A stretch of 64,000 nucleotides of DNA from Acinetobacter calcoaceticus ANC 3811 (GTDB taxonomy: Bacteria; Pseudomonadota; Gammaproteobacteria; Pseudomonadales; Moraxellaceae), in the NCBI RefSeq assembly GCF_000399665.1, contig NZ_KB976985.1, positions 58,309 through 122,308 on the forward strand, written 5' to 3'. Within the stretch, counting starts at the first letter, position 1. The number at the start of each line of letters is the position of its first letter. Of this stretch, positions 55,091-64,000 are shown piece by piece. The translations under genes were made by a program, and so were the position numbers. Under the pieces are notes generated by a model. That model searched no databases and was not told the origin of the DNA. It saw only the letters and a program-made list of their open reading frames with translations.

Positions 55091-55798
55091 ATGAATCTGG
55101 AACAAGTTCGCCTCGTTGATGAAGCTATCACTTCTCGACATTCTGTCCGCGCTTTTTTAAATACTCCCATTGAGCCAGAAGTCATTAAAGATATATTACA
55201 AGTCGCAAGCCGAGCACCTTCTGGAACAAATACTCAACCATGGAAAGTCTATGTAATAACAGGAAACAAGCGTAATGAAATGGTTGAACGTGTCTGTGCA
55301 GCACAAATTGAGGTTTCAAAAAACCCAGAACTTGCAGAACAATATAAAGAAACTTTTGCCTATTATCCTGAAAAATGGATATCACCATTTATTGATCGCC
55401 GCCGCGAAAATGGTTGGGGACTCTACGGTCTACTCGAAATTAAAAAAGGCGAAAAAGAAAAAATGGCTGAACAGCAGTTGCGTAACTTTAAACTGTTTGA
55501 TGCTCCAGTCGGCCTTTTCTTTACAGTAAATAAAACGATGGGAATCGGTTCTAAAATGGATATCGCCATGATGATCCAAAACGTGATGGTTGCTGCCAAG
55601 GCACGTGATTTAGATACATGCCCACAAGCAGCTTGGAACCATTTTCACCCTGTTGTTTTAGATATCTTGGGTGCGTCAGATGATGAAGAGCTCGTATGTG
55701 CAATCGCGTTGGGGCATGCTGACCCCAACCACATTGTAAATACCTTCATTACTCCTAGAGAACCGGTTGAAAATTTCACAGTTTTTCTAGACGAATAA
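55091..55798 (+). CDS. Nitroreductase family protein
   Basis: 235 residues. The N-terminus SRHSVRAF (16-23) and APSGTNTQPWKVYVI (41-55) form the FMN phosphate and flavin site, and MDIAMMIQNVMVAAKARDL with GLDTCPQAAW-like sequence in the middle are also typical. FMN-dependent nitroreductases reduce nitroaromatics, quinones or flavins with NAD(P)H. AGGAG lies 7 nt before the ATG. The gene converges on a Bcr/CflA exporter. The physiological substrate is unknown. Confidence 0.9.
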   Translation: MNLEQVRLVDEAITSRHSVRAFLNTPIEPEVIKDILQVASRAPSGTNTQPWKVYVITGNKRNEMVERVCAAQIEVSKNPELAEQYKETFAYYPEKWISPFIDRRRENGWGLYGLLEIKKGEKEKMAEQQLRNFKLFDAPVGLFFTVNKTMGIGSKMDIAMMIQNVMVAAKARDLDTCPQAAWNHFHPVVLDILGASDDEELVCAIALGHADPNHIVNTFITPREPVENFTVFLDE

Positions 55799-55808
55799 GA
55801 TCTAAGTC

Positions 55809-55840
55809 GCCATTCTTTTCAAACTATGAGAATGGCTTTG
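55809..55840. terminator. Bidirectional hairpin, nitroreductase / Bcr-CflA exporter
   Basis: A perfect 8-bp stem (gccattct / agaatggc) lies between and partly within the convergent gene ends. T residues follow on the plus strand. Confidence 0.55.
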
Positions 55841-57038
55841 CTTTTACTTGTTGCACTGCTTTCAACACAACAATGAACCCACTCAGTGTAAATAACACCA
55901 TCATCACGCCCATGTTGAGCGATGCAGACCAAATAAGAAAGTTAAGCAATATTCCACCCAAGAGACCACAAGCGAATTGCATACTTCCCATGATTGCACT
56001 GGCTGTCCCTGCGCGAGCACCTTGTTTAGACATTGCGAGCGCCATTGCATTTGGCCCGGTTAAACCAATGCCTGAAATAGCTAAAAATAGCCCTGACATA
56101 ACAAGCCATAAAGGCGCAGCGGGAATTAAACCCGCAATAAATACGATAATGGCTCCAGTCACTTGCACGACTGAACCTGCTTTTAACCGTTTAGTGATTT
56201 CAACACGTGATGTTAAATGCTTATTTAAAGATGACATCAACATAATGCCAAAAGCATTTAGTCCAAATGCGTAAGCAAACTCTTGCTGATTAAGTCCGTA
56301 CTGATCCATGAAAACCGCAGGTGCTGAGCTGATATAACAAAATAGCGCGGCTCCTGTTAAACACCCTGCAAACATAGGTAAGCGGAAACTTGCATCTTTG
56401 AAAATAGCCCCATAGAGGGTCACTACTTGATATGGTGAAAGCTTAAGTCTTTTATCAGTTGCCAAGGTCTCTTTAAAAAAGAAATGTACGCACAACCAAC
56501 ATATGACGCCAACAATTGAAAGGGCAATAAAAATAGCTTGCCAAGGGAACCAGATTAAAATCCATGCTCCAATCATAGGTGCCAAAATTGGTGCAAGTCC
56601 CATTACAATCATCATGCTTGAAAAAGCTTGTGCCGAGCCTTGAACATCTAATTTATCGCGTATTGCTGCACGAGCCATAACCACGCCAACACAGCCACCT
56701 AAAGCTTGCAAAATACGCGCAGCAATCAAGCCCCATTCATTTGTCGCCAACACGCAAAATAAGCTTGCGACTGCATAAAGCGCGAGACCAAAATAAAGTG
56801 GTTTTTTTCTACCAATTCGATCGCTTAGAGGACCATAAACCAATTGCCCAACAGCTAAACCCAAAAAGTAAGCTGGTAGTGTATTTGCCACCATTTGCGT
56901 ACTCACCCCAAAATCATGCGCCATTTGCGGCAAAGCGGGTAAGTACATATCGATGGATAATGGCCCTAAAGCCGTAAGCAAAGCGAGCAACATAATCCAG
57001 CCAATAGAATATTGACGCTGGGCTGTTTGTTCAGACAT
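55824..57038 (-). CDS. Bcr/CflA-type multidrug efflux MFS transporter
   Basis: 404 residues, twelve membrane helices. The MFS motif A is GQLVYGPLSDRIGRKKPLYFG (near 67-87), and the DHA1-type motif C region is near GGCVGVVMARAAIRD. The start IGWIMLLALLTALGPLSIDMYLPALP is the hallmark of the Bcr/CflA branch. These proton antiporters export bicyclomycin, chloramphenicol, sulphonamides or cysteine derivatives; the actual drug is unknown. It is divergent from the FUSC protein gene 127 bp away. Confidence 0.9.
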   Translation of the reverse strand: MSEQTAQRQYSIGWIMLLALLTALGPLSIDMYLPALPQMAHDFGVSTQMVANTLPAYFLGLAVGQLVYGPLSDRIGRKKPLYFGLALYAVASLFCVLATNEWGLIAARILQALGGCVGVVMARAAIRDKLDVQGSAQAFSSMMIVMGLAPILAPMIGAWILIWFPWQAIFIALSIVGVICWLCVHFFFKETLATDKRLKLSPYQVVTLYGAIFKDASFRLPMFAGCLTGAALFCYISSAPAVFMDQYGLNQQEFAYAFGLNAFGIMLMSSLNKHLTSRVEITKRLKAGSVVQVTGAIIVFIAGLIPAAPLWLVMSGLFLAISGIGLTGPNAMALAMSKQGARAGTASAIMGSMQFACGLLGGILLNFLIWSASLNMGVMMVLFTLSGFIVVLKAVQQVKAKPFS

Positions 57039-57165
57039 AACGATATTTCATTTTTCAATCATTTGCATACAGACAAGCTTACACTGTCTATCGTATGATT
57101 TGTGCAACATTGGTGTAGAAATACACCAATCCTTTATCACTCAGGTTGATCAGCAAGGACTTCCT

Positions 57166-59340
57166 TTGAAATCTTGGTTTAAACGCCTAAAAAGAGCGAC
57201 TTATAACACAACATTTATGTATAACGTGCGAATGCTGATAGCCTTTTCAGGAACTGCTTTCGTGCCTTATTTTTTGGGCCATCAATTAGCAACAATTCCA
57301 CTTACTTTAGGTGTGGTCGCGGCAGGGTTAAGCGATATTGATGATCGCTTTTCCGTGCGAATCATGAACCTGATTTATACTTATATTGGGTTCTTCGTTA
57401 CCGCAGCTTCTGTACAACTACTTTTCCCCTACCCAATGGCTTTTGCTTTGGGGTTAATTGCGTCATGTATTGGCTGGATTTTACTAGGCTCATTAGGACG
57501 TCGTTACGCAACCATCTCTTATGGCTGTCTGGTTGTTTCAGTCTATACCATGCTAGGTGTTCACCTTTTTGATCATTGGTATATCCAACCTGCCCTTTTA
57601 GTTGCAGGCGCCGCGTGGTATGGCCTCATTGCTACTATTAGCTTTTTATTATTTCCGGTTCGACAACTACAAGACAAACTGGCTGCTTCTTATGCATCCC
57701 TAGGTGATTTTCTTTTTGCAAAATCAAATTTGTTTGATGTAGATATGACTCCTGCCAGCTATCAGCAAAGTATGATTGAGCTGTCGTTAGAAAATGGTAA
57801 GTTAATTACGATTTTTAATGACTTAAAAACAGCTTTACTGACTCGTTTAAAAGGCGACCGCGGACAAAAAGATACACGCCGAAGCTTACATTATTATTTT
57901 GTTGCTCAAGATATTCATGAACGTGCTGACTCAGCCCATATTGACTATCAAAAATTAGCCAAAATTTTTCAGCACAGTGATATTTTATTTAGATTCCAAC
58001 GAATTTTGGCGATTCAAGGCAAAGCTTGCCAAGAGTTGAATGAATGTATTTTGCAACGTAAACCCTACAACCATAATAAAAGGTTTAAACAAAGCTTTGA
58101 AAACCTACGCCTCTCTTTAGAGAAGTTACGTCGTGATCAACATTATGACCTTTTATGGGTAAATGCTCTTTTCGCCTTATACCAAAATTTAAAGTCTATC
58201 GACTCCCAATTACTCAACTTGGAAACTGAACAACACATTCAATCTGATAAAGTAAAACAAGCCGAGAACCAGCTTAAAGATGATGATTTACAAGGATGGA
58301 ATGATATCGTCATCCGAATAAAACAAAACTTAACTCCCGAATCTGTGTTGTTCCGCCACGCAATTCGTGTATCGATTGTTTTGTTTATTGGATATGTGTT
58401 TATTCAAATGACCCATATTGAATATGGCTACTGGATTATGCTTACAGCCCTATTTGTAAGCCAACCCAACTTTAACGCGACCAAGCGCCGCTTACGTTTA
58501 CGAATTGTTGGGACATTAGTTGGTATTCTCGTTGGACTTGCGATTATCTTCTTAATTCCTTCGACCGAAGGACAACTATTCATGTTGATATTAAGTGGGG
58601 TCCTGTTTTTTGAATTACGCAGTAAACAATATGCGCAGGCAACTGCCTTTATCACCATTTTGGCATTAATTAACTTTAATCTAGACGGTTCAGCAATGGC
58701 TGCTGCCGTTCCTCGATTTGTAGATACCTTAATGGGATGTGCTTTAGCTTGGTTTGGTGTGACCTTTATTTGGCCTGACTGGAAATTCCGACGCTTACCT
58801 CGCAACATCAGACGCTCGCTACAAGCCCAATGTAATTATTTAGCTGAAGTCGTTAAACAATATCATGAAGGCCGTAATCATGCGCTAAATTACCGAATTG
58901 TACGTCGAGCTGCGCATAATACAGATGCTGAAGTTGCTTCGCTTATTTCAACTTTAGCAACTGAACCAGACTTTGACCCGACTCGTAAATCCGATATTTT
59001 TGAATTTTTATGTTTAAACCATACATTTTTAAGTTATATCGCAGCACTTGGGGCACATCGAGAAAATATTCAGGATCAAGCTGTTCTTAAACTATTAGAT
59101 CAAGCACTTGATGATATTCAAGGTGCTCTATTAAGAGACGAAATGCCTGATCTTACAGCACAAAATATGCTCCAAACGATTCGTCAACGTCTAAGCCAAA
59201 ATGATGAAAATGACCAAAAATCACTCATTATTTTACAGCAACTCTCGCTCATGCTTGGTGTGTTGAACCGATTTAGTATGTTAAAACAACGGTTAAGTCA
59301 TGATCTTGATAATGATGCCAGTGAGCTTGCATCATTATAA
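57166..59340 (+). CDS. FUSC/YccS-family inner-membrane protein
   Basis: 724 residues from TTG 57166, which has AAGGA 6 nt upstream. An open frame from TTG 57100 adds 22 residues, but the better ribosome binding site favours the inner start. Two blocks of about six membrane helices (near 20-190 and 395-530) are separated by a soluble helical region of about 200 residues, with another soluble tail; the first is preceded by a charged segment. The architecture is that of the YccS/YhfK proteins related to the AaeB efflux pump. A transport role is inferred from the family. Confidence 0.87.
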   Translation: MKSWFKRLKRATYNTTFMYNVRMLIAFSGTAFVPYFLGHQLATIPLTLGVVAAGLSDIDDRFSVRIMNLIYTYIGFFVTAASVQLLFPYPMAFALGLIASCIGWILLGSLGRRYATISYGCLVVSVYTMLGVHLFDHWYIQPALLVAGAAWYGLIATISFLLFPVRQLQDKLAASYASLGDFLFAKSNLFDVDMTPASYQQSMIELSLENGKLITIFNDLKTALLTRLKGDRGQKDTRRSLHYYFVAQDIHERADSAHIDYQKLAKIFQHSDILFRFQRILAIQGKACQELNECILQRKPYNHNKRFKQSFENLRLSLEKLRRDQHYDLLWVNALFALYQNLKSIDSQLLNLETEQHIQSDKVKQAENQLKDDDLQGWNDIVIRIKQNLTPESVLFRHAIRVSIVLFIGYVFIQMTHIEYGYWIMLTALFVSQPNFNATKRRLRLRIVGTLVGILVGLAIIFLIPSTEGQLFMLILSGVLFFELRSKQYAQATAFITILALINFNLDGSAMAAAVPRFVDTLMGCALAWFGVTFIWPDWKFRRLPRNIRRSLQAQCNYLAEVVKQYHEGRNHALNYRIVRRAAHNTDAEVASLISTLATEPDFDPTRKSDIFEFLCLNHTFLSYIAALGAHRENIQDQAVLKLLDQALDDIQGALLRDEMPDLTAQNMLQTIRQRLSQNDENDQKSLIILQQLSLMLGVLNRFSMLKQRLSHDLDNDASELASL

Positions 59341-59440
59341 ATTTGCCTCGGAATTTAGTATTAAATTGGCATAATATCCTTTCCTGACCTATGCCAATTA
59401 GTGCTAAACTTAAAACAGTTTACAATTTGTTATTTGCACT

Positions 59441-60016
59441 ATGACCGCGAAAACTTTATACGCTTATACGCTTCAGCCTGTTCCCTATGACGTGTCAGAA
59501 GCTGAACAACGTAATGCTCAGCTTCTTATCTGGCGCAGCACCAATAAAATCAGCACAAAAATTTGGGCGATTATGGGTGCAGTTTTAGTCCTAGCTATTT
59601 TAGGTCTTGTTCTTATCAAGAACTACTCTACTATTTTTTGCTGGGTTGCTATTGTCGCTGTAGTACTTTACTACCTAGGTCGTAAATACGGATTAGAATG
59701 GTACGTTAAACGCAAAATGAATGAATTTCCGGTACAGGAAATCAAAGGTATTCGTTTAGGCGTGCAGCCTCATGGTATTGTGATGCGTCAAAAAATGGGT
59801 CAACAAGAAGGCGTTGGTACAATTGGATGGAAAAACATCTACGAATGGTACAATGCACCTGATTTCATCTTGGTAAATTTCAAAGTAAAAGATCCAAAAG
59901 GCCAAGAACAACAAGGTGCTTATATTTTACCTAAGCGCATGGATTCTAAAAACTTCTCGTTCAATACGATTCGTACACATCTAAAAGAAACTGTAGGCGA
60001 ACCGAAAACCCTGTAA
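59441..60016 (+). CDS. Membrane protein with YcxB-like C-terminal domain
   Basis: 191 residues. Two membrane helices (about 42-62 and 66-83) are followed by a soluble domain with IRLGVQPHGIVMRQKMGQQ, TIGWKNIYEWYNAPDFILV and AYILPKR, like the YcxB domain found after paired helices in many small membrane proteins. The function is unknown. The ATG at 59441 has no strong ribosome binding site. It ends at a hairpin and precedes the iron-related gene at 60172. Confidence 0.7.
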   Translation: MTAKTLYAYTLQPVPYDVSEAEQRNAQLLIWRSTNKISTKIWAIMGAVLVLAILGLVLIKNYSTIFCWVAIVAVVLYYLGRKYGLEWYVKRKMNEFPVQEIKGIRLGVQPHGIVMRQKMGQQEGVGTIGWKNIYEWYNAPDFILVNFKVKDPKGQEQQGAYILPKRMDSKNFSFNTIRTHLKETVGEPKTL

Positions 60017-60031
60017 GTTTTGATTTTATAG

Positions 60032-60056
60032 AAAGCCTCCTTATGGAGGTTTTTTA
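60032..60056 (+). terminator. Terminator after the YcxB-like gene
   Basis: A 5-bp GC-rich core (gcctcc / ggaggt) with a TTAT loop and six T residues. Confidence 0.7.
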
Positions 60057-60073
60057 TTGCAGTAAAACCAAAT

Positions 60074-60095
60074 GATAATGAAAATTAATATTATC
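60074..60095. promoter_or_regulatory. Fur-box-like site
   Basis: GATAAT-gaaaattaat-ATTATC: two inverted hexamers GATAAT / ATTATC in the spacing of the classic Fur box, about 80 bp before the start at 60172. This predicts repression by iron-loaded Fur. Confidence 0.55.
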
Positions 60096-60171
60096 TCCAA
60101 AATCCATATTATCTACTCAATCTTCGGCTATACTTCGTTACAAGATCTCCATCATATTTACATTTTCGACC

Positions 60172-62754
60172 ATGTTTAAAAAAATTTTATTTCAAATTCA
60201 TTGGTTTCTGGGTATTACTGCTGGCCTCATCTTATCTATTATGGGTGTAACAGGTGCAATTTATTCTTATGACCAACAGATTTTAAAATGGGTGAATTCT
60301 GATAGTTATGTTGTTCAAGCTGAAAACACACCGAAATTAACCCCTGCTCAGCTATATCAACATTTCAATACAACTCAGCCTGAAATTAAAATTAATAGCA
60401 TTACGATTGCCAAGGACCCCACCTCTTCTTCTGTTGTGAATATTGAAAAAGAAGGTGAACGCCGTGGCTACAATATGATGGTTAACCCGTATAACGCTCA
60501 AGTTCTGCCCGATGTTAAAGGCCGAAAGTTGTTGTTACTCATACAACAAATTCATCGTAATTTAACCGTAGGTGAAGTTGGTAAGCAAATTACTGGTGCT
60601 TGTGCCTTAATGCTCATTTATTTTGTCTTGAGCGGATTATATTTACGCTGGCCTAAAAAGCATTCTGCCCGTCAATGGCTCGCTGTTAAACCGAAATTGA
60701 AAGGCCGAAATTTTATTTGGGATCTACATGCTGTTGTAGGTACATGGGTCATTGTTTTTTATCTTCTTTTCGCATGTACGGGTCTATATTGGTCTTATGA
60801 CTGGTGGCGTAGTGGCATGTTCAAAGTGATGGGCGTTGAACAACCTAAACCACAAGGCCATGGCTCTACTCCTCAAAATCACGGAATGCAACAAGGCAAA
60901 CGATCTGACCGTAATAATGATAAAAAAGCAGAGCCACAATTAGATAATACTCAGGTCATTACGGCACTTAATCAAACATGGAGCGGCTTCAATAGTCAAA
61001 TTGGACGTGATTATTCAACGCTAACATTAAGTTTACCTAAAAAAGATGATGGAAAAATTGAGTTAAGCTTTGTCGATGCGATGCCACAACACGAACGTGC
61101 ACGCAACCAAGCCATCTATAATTATCAAACTGGCAATGTCGAAAAGATGGAGCTTTACGAAGATAAAAAGCTTAATCAAAAGATCATGAGCAGTATGTTA
61201 CCCGTGCATCGTGGTAGCTTCTTTGGACCAATTTATCAATTTGCTGCAATGCTTGCTTCATTGGCAATGCCTCTGTTTTTGGTTACAGGATGGATGCTTT
61301 ATCTTAAACGCCGTAAACAGAAAAAATTAACACAGGCAGCTCGTCAGTCTTTAGCTGGACAATACATTGATCCAAATGCAAAACCTTGGCTTATTACCTA
61401 TGCAACTCAAACAGGTGTAGCCGAACAACTCGCTTGGAGTACCGCAACAAGTTTACAGGAAGCTCATCAACCAGTTCAGGTTAAACCTGTACAGCAGCTA
61501 ACCCAATCTGATTTAGAGCAGCATGAGCAGGCTCTATTCGTGATCAGTACTTATGGTACTGGTGATGCACCTGATCTCGCGACAAGCTTTGCTAAAAAGC
61601 TTTTAAAAGAAAATCTAGATCTTAAACACATCAACTATGCTGTTTTGGCCTTAGGTTCTAAAGAATATCCTGATACGTATTGTAGTTTTGGACATGCGGT
61701 AGATGTCTGGCTTAAAACTAATGGTGCTCATGCCCTCTTTAGTACAATTGAAGTTGATAATGCAAACTTATCGGATATTCAAAACTGGAATCAGGCACTC
61801 GCCAAAACAACTAAATTAGATTTGCATGCTGTAAATTTAGAAAAAGTCTTTGATACATGGATATTGCAACAACGTGACTTACTCAACCCAAATAGCTTAG
61901 GTCAACCTGCTTATAATATTGAGCTTAATGCAAAGCACGAAGCACTATGGCAAGCGGGTGATATTGCTGAAATTCAACCTGGCAATAGCCCTGAACGTAT
62001 TCACGATTTTCTGCAGAAGCATCATATTCTAAAAAATACCAAAGTTGACTCATTACAGATTTCGATTGAGAAAGCACTTTGGAATAAAGATTTAACCGGT
62101 GAAATTGAACCATTTGCTAATGTAGATCATCTATTAGAACAACTCCCGACTCTACCAACACGTGAATATTCGATTGCCAGCATTCCTTCCCAGCAAGTGC
62201 TTCGTTTAGTTGTTCGTCAACAATATGATCAGGCTGGAAATTTAGGTTTAGGTTCTGGATGGCTGACTCAACACACGCAAGTCAATGATGAAATTGCTTT
62301 ACGTATTCGTACCAACGAATCATTCCATCTTATTGATGACAACCGCCCTATTATTTGTATTGGTAACGGCACCGGAATTGCGGGCTTAATGAGCCTATTA
62401 CATACACGCACTCGTCATGATTACACTGAGAACTGGTTTATCTTTGGTGAACGTCAAAGATCATGTGATTTCTTCTATGCATCAACAATTGAAGCATGGC
62501 AAACAACAGGAATGTTAAAACGCTTAGATTTAGCATTTTCCAGAGATCAAGAACAACGCGTATATGTTCAAGATGTAATCCGTCAAAATGCAGCCGAATT
62601 AGTAAGCTGGATAGAACGCGGTGCTATTCTCTATGTCTGCGGTAGTATTGATGGCATGGCAAGCGGAGTCGACCAAGCACTTGTTGAAATTCTAGGTGAT
62701 GAACAGCTAGATGAATTAAGACAACAAGGCCGTTATCGCCGTGATGTTTATTAA
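60172..62754 (+). CDS. PepSY membrane domain fused to sulfite-reductase-type flavoreductase
   Basis: 860 residues in three parts. About 1-385: a PepSY/PiuB-like membrane unit with four helices and heme-ligand-like histidines (HWFLGITAG, IHRNLTVGE, WDLHAVVGT, VHRGSFFGP). About 400-540: a flavodoxin-like domain (LITYATQTGVAEQLAW; STYGTGDAPD). About 560-860: an FAD/NADPH reductase (REYSIASIPS; IGNGTGIAGL; YVCGSIDGMASG). Electrons should move from NADPH through FAD and FMN to the membrane domain. Such fusions are thought to reduce ferric siderophores or haem, and the Fur-box-like site upstream agrees. Confidence 0.85.
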   Translation: MFKKILFQIHWFLGITAGLILSIMGVTGAIYSYDQQILKWVNSDSYVVQAENTPKLTPAQLYQHFNTTQPEIKINSITIAKDPTSSSVVNIEKEGERRGYNMMVNPYNAQVLPDVKGRKLLLLIQQIHRNLTVGEVGKQITGACALMLIYFVLSGLYLRWPKKHSARQWLAVKPKLKGRNFIWDLHAVVGTWVIVFYLLFACTGLYWSYDWWRSGMFKVMGVEQPKPQGHGSTPQNHGMQQGKRSDRNNDKKAEPQLDNTQVITALNQTWSGFNSQIGRDYSTLTLSLPKKDDGKIELSFVDAMPQHERARNQAIYNYQTGNVEKMELYEDKKLNQKIMSSMLPVHRGSFFGPIYQFAAMLASLAMPLFLVTGWMLYLKRRKQKKLTQAARQSLAGQYIDPNAKPWLITYATQTGVAEQLAWSTATSLQEAHQPVQVKPVQQLTQSDLEQHEQALFVISTYGTGDAPDLATSFAKKLLKENLDLKHINYAVLALGSKEYPDTYCSFGHAVDVWLKTNGAHALFSTIEVDNANLSDIQNWNQALAKTTKLDLHAVNLEKVFDTWILQQRDLLNPNSLGQPAYNIELNAKHEALWQAGDIAEIQPGNSPERIHDFLQKHHILKNTKVDSLQISIEKALWNKDLTGEIEPFANVDHLLEQLPTLPTREYSIASIPSQQVLRLVVRQQYDQAGNLGLGSGWLTQHTQVNDEIALRIRTNESFHLIDDNRPIICIGNGTGIAGLMSLLHTRTRHDYTENWFIFGERQRSCDFFYASTIEAWQTTGMLKRLDLAFSRDQEQRVYVQDVIRQNAAELVSWIERGAILYVCGSIDGMASGVDQALVEILGDEQLDELRQQGRYRRDVY

Positions 62755-62766
62755 AGGCTAATAAAT

Positions 62767-62808
62767 AAAAAAACCGAGTAATAGCGCAAATGCTTTACTC
62801 GGTTTTTT
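62767..62808 (+). terminator. Terminator of the PepSY-flavoreductase gene
   Basis: aaaaaaccgagtaa / ttactcggtttttt with a further inner agc/gct pairing in the 13-nt loop, 13 bp after the stop. Confidence 0.85.
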
Positions 62809-62868
62809 ATTGCATTCAGAATGATTTTGCATACACTGTCTGCAATTCAAATTGCAACTCTAAACACA

Positions 62869-63654
62869 ATGCAAGTCAGTAAGTGGATCCGTATTTTCCT
62901 AGTAATCATTGGTTCAATTTTATTTCTAGATGGGCTAGTTCTAATTTGTCTCAATAAAATTAATCTTGGCACAATTATCCCTTTAATTTTGGGCGCATTC
63001 TTCTGCCTCTATTCTTTATTTTATTATCATTTAGAGCGTTTTTTCTTCTATCATTACCGCTTACATACTTTTTGGCGTTTCGGTTGGTTATGCCTCTGGA
63101 TCTGGCTAATTAGCTTAGGCTATTTCTTTGACTTTATTAAAGAGAATAAAGAAACAAGCCAAAATCTTCCTCCAGTAAATGCCATCATTGTCTTAGGTAG
63201 TGGTGTTGAAAATGGTCAACCATCCAAAACTCTTGCAAAACGTTTAGATACAGCTGCCCCTATTGCTCTAAAACAGCTTCAAGCAAAAGTTGTTTTAACA
63301 GGCGGTCTGGATTTTTCAGAAAAGGAAAGCGAAGCATTAGTGATGTCTCGTTATCTAGAGCAAAAGTATCATGTAGCAAAAGAACGAATGATACTTGAAG
63401 ATAAAAGTACCAGTACTGAACTTAATTTAAAAAATAGTAAGCCTCTATTAGCACAGCAAAACATTACCCTTAACCAACCAATAGCTATTGTAACAAGTGA
63501 TTTTCACACTCCACGCGCAGCGGCTATTGCTAAAAAACAAGGTTATACGCAAGTTTATACAGTAGCTGCAGAAACACCATTAGCTACTCGCTACAACTCT
63601 TGGTTACGAGAATACTTTGCTTTTGCGAGTGGATGGTTTTTAAAAGAATATTAA
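62869..63654 (+). CDS. YdcF/SanA (DUF218) family membrane protein
   Basis: 261 residues from ATG 62869, or 277 from ATG 62821. The later start is preferred because the earlier one is only 13 bp past a terminator, leaving no room for a promoter; neither has a clear ribosome binding site. Two or three N-terminal membrane segments are followed by the DUF218 domain: VNAIIVLGSGVENGQPSKTL, then LTGGLDFSEKESEA, STSTELN and TSDFHTPRA. Relatives (ElyC, SanA, YdcF) act in envelope biogenesis, and ElyC affects undecaprenyl carrier use. The exact role is unknown. Confidence 0.8.
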   Translation: MQVSKWIRIFLVIIGSILFLDGLVLICLNKINLGTIIPLILGAFFCLYSLFYYHLERFFFYHYRLHTFWRFGWLCLWIWLISLGYFFDFIKENKETSQNLPPVNAIIVLGSGVENGQPSKTLAKRLDTAAPIALKQLQAKVVLTGGLDFSEKESEALVMSRYLEQKYHVAKERMILEDKSTSTELNLKNSKPLLAQQNITLNQPIAIVTSDFHTPRAAAIAKKQGYTQVYTVAAETPLATRYNSWLREYFAFASGWFLKEY

Positions 63655-63667
63655 GACGAACTAATTT

Positions 63668-63697
63668 AAAAACTGCTATTAAAAATAGCAGTTTTTT
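63668..63697 (+). terminator. Terminator of the YdcF-like gene
   Basis: aaaaactgctatt / aatagcagttttt with a 3-nt loop and a T-run, 13 bp after the stop. Confidence 0.85.
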
Positions 63698-63938
63698 TAT
63701 CTAAGAAATATTCGCTCTTGCCACAAATGAATTTAATAAAAATTATAAATAATGCGTATAGATCTAAATCGTTATGTACAAGCGAGTAAGGTGAGTTTAA
63801 TGAGAATAAAGTGCCTAATCGGTCTAAAATAAAACTCTTAATAAATTTTTTGGAAAATATTTTTAATTTATAACTCAGACTATAACGACTTAAATCAGTC
63901 AAATAATTCGTTCAGCTATTAAATAATTCAAATTATAC

Positions 63939-64000
63939 GTTCAAGTCGTTCAAGTCGTTCAAGTCGTTCAAGTCGTTCAAGTCGTTCAAGTCGTTCAAGT
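63939..64000. repeat. 9-bp tandem repeat reaching the window edge
   Basis: The unit gttcaagtc is repeated perfectly six times (63939-63992), plus 8 bases of a seventh at the edge. A weaker relative (tcgttcagc) lies 30 bp before. The array continues beyond the window, so the copy number is unknown. The unit being a multiple of three would keep a reading frame if it lies in a gene. Confidence 0.95.

Noticed and set aside
63666..63902. 78-codon minus-strand frame after the YdcF-like gene
   Set aside because: It starts in the terminator of the preceding gene's far side, has no ribosome binding site and a composition like random AT-rich DNA.
63939..64000. Possible CRISPR array
   Set aside because: The unit is 9 bp with no spacers, so it is a simple tandem repeat.

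Overview
The window looks like chromosomal DNA of an Acinetobacter, probably of the A. calcoaceticus-baumannii complex. The reasons are the low GC content, an intact pmrC-pmrA-pmrB locus whose PmrB is 444 residues long, a DcaP-type porin, a wax ester synthase/DGAT, and the mreBCD-maf-rng and gatCAB blocks. The species call rests on recognition by eye, not on a search.

Layout. 1-766 is the 3' part of a LysR regulator. 1-3.2 kb carries an ammonium transporter and a PAP2-type membrane phosphatase. 3.2-6.9 kb is pmrCAB (lipid A phosphoethanolamine modification and its two-component control), tail to tail with the PAP2 gene. 7-17.9 kb holds a DcaP porin, an RhtX/AmpG-like permease, an acyltransferase plus patatin lipoprotein pair, nfeD plus an SPFH gene, a YjbR-like gene, ispA, prpF and an amino-acid permease. 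17.9-21.8 kb is the accessory part: a duplicated terminator/leader module upstream of tRNA-Arg(CCT), a short quinone-oxidoreductase relic, then about 3 kb of very AT-rich genes all on the minus strand. These include two related 166/169-residue proteins flanking a 147-residue protein, lipoproteins, and at least two broken genes.

21.9-34.8 kb is mostly stress and lipid metabolism: hchA, a quinone oxidoreductase with a truncated AraC gene, uppP, a PaaX-like regulator with a fatty acid desaturase, an AraC regulator divergent from a flavodoxin-fold quinone reductase, a FadL porin, thrH, cysH, WS/DGAT and a 57-residue small protein. 34.9-42.9 kb is core: rng-maf-mreD-mreC-mreB on the minus strand, divergent from gatC-gatA-gatB. 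42.9-48.4 kb has an AT-rich orphan 373-residue gene, a DJ-1/PfpI protein and four exported proteins of unknown function. 48.4-64 kb has SbmA, threonine dehydratase, a second patatin lipoprotein, an AGCS symporter, a small gene with a strong RBS, a nitroreductase, a Bcr/CflA exporter divergent from a FUSC protein, a PepSY-flavoreductase behind a Fur-box-like site, a YdcF protein and, at the window edge, a 9-bp tandem repeat.

The best candidates for something undescribed are the decaying minus-strand array beside tRNA-Arg (18.6-21.8 kb), which resembles an orphan immunity-gene cluster, and the 373-residue orphan at 42.9-44.1 kb. No toxin, integrase, transposase, CRISPR array or rRNA was seen.
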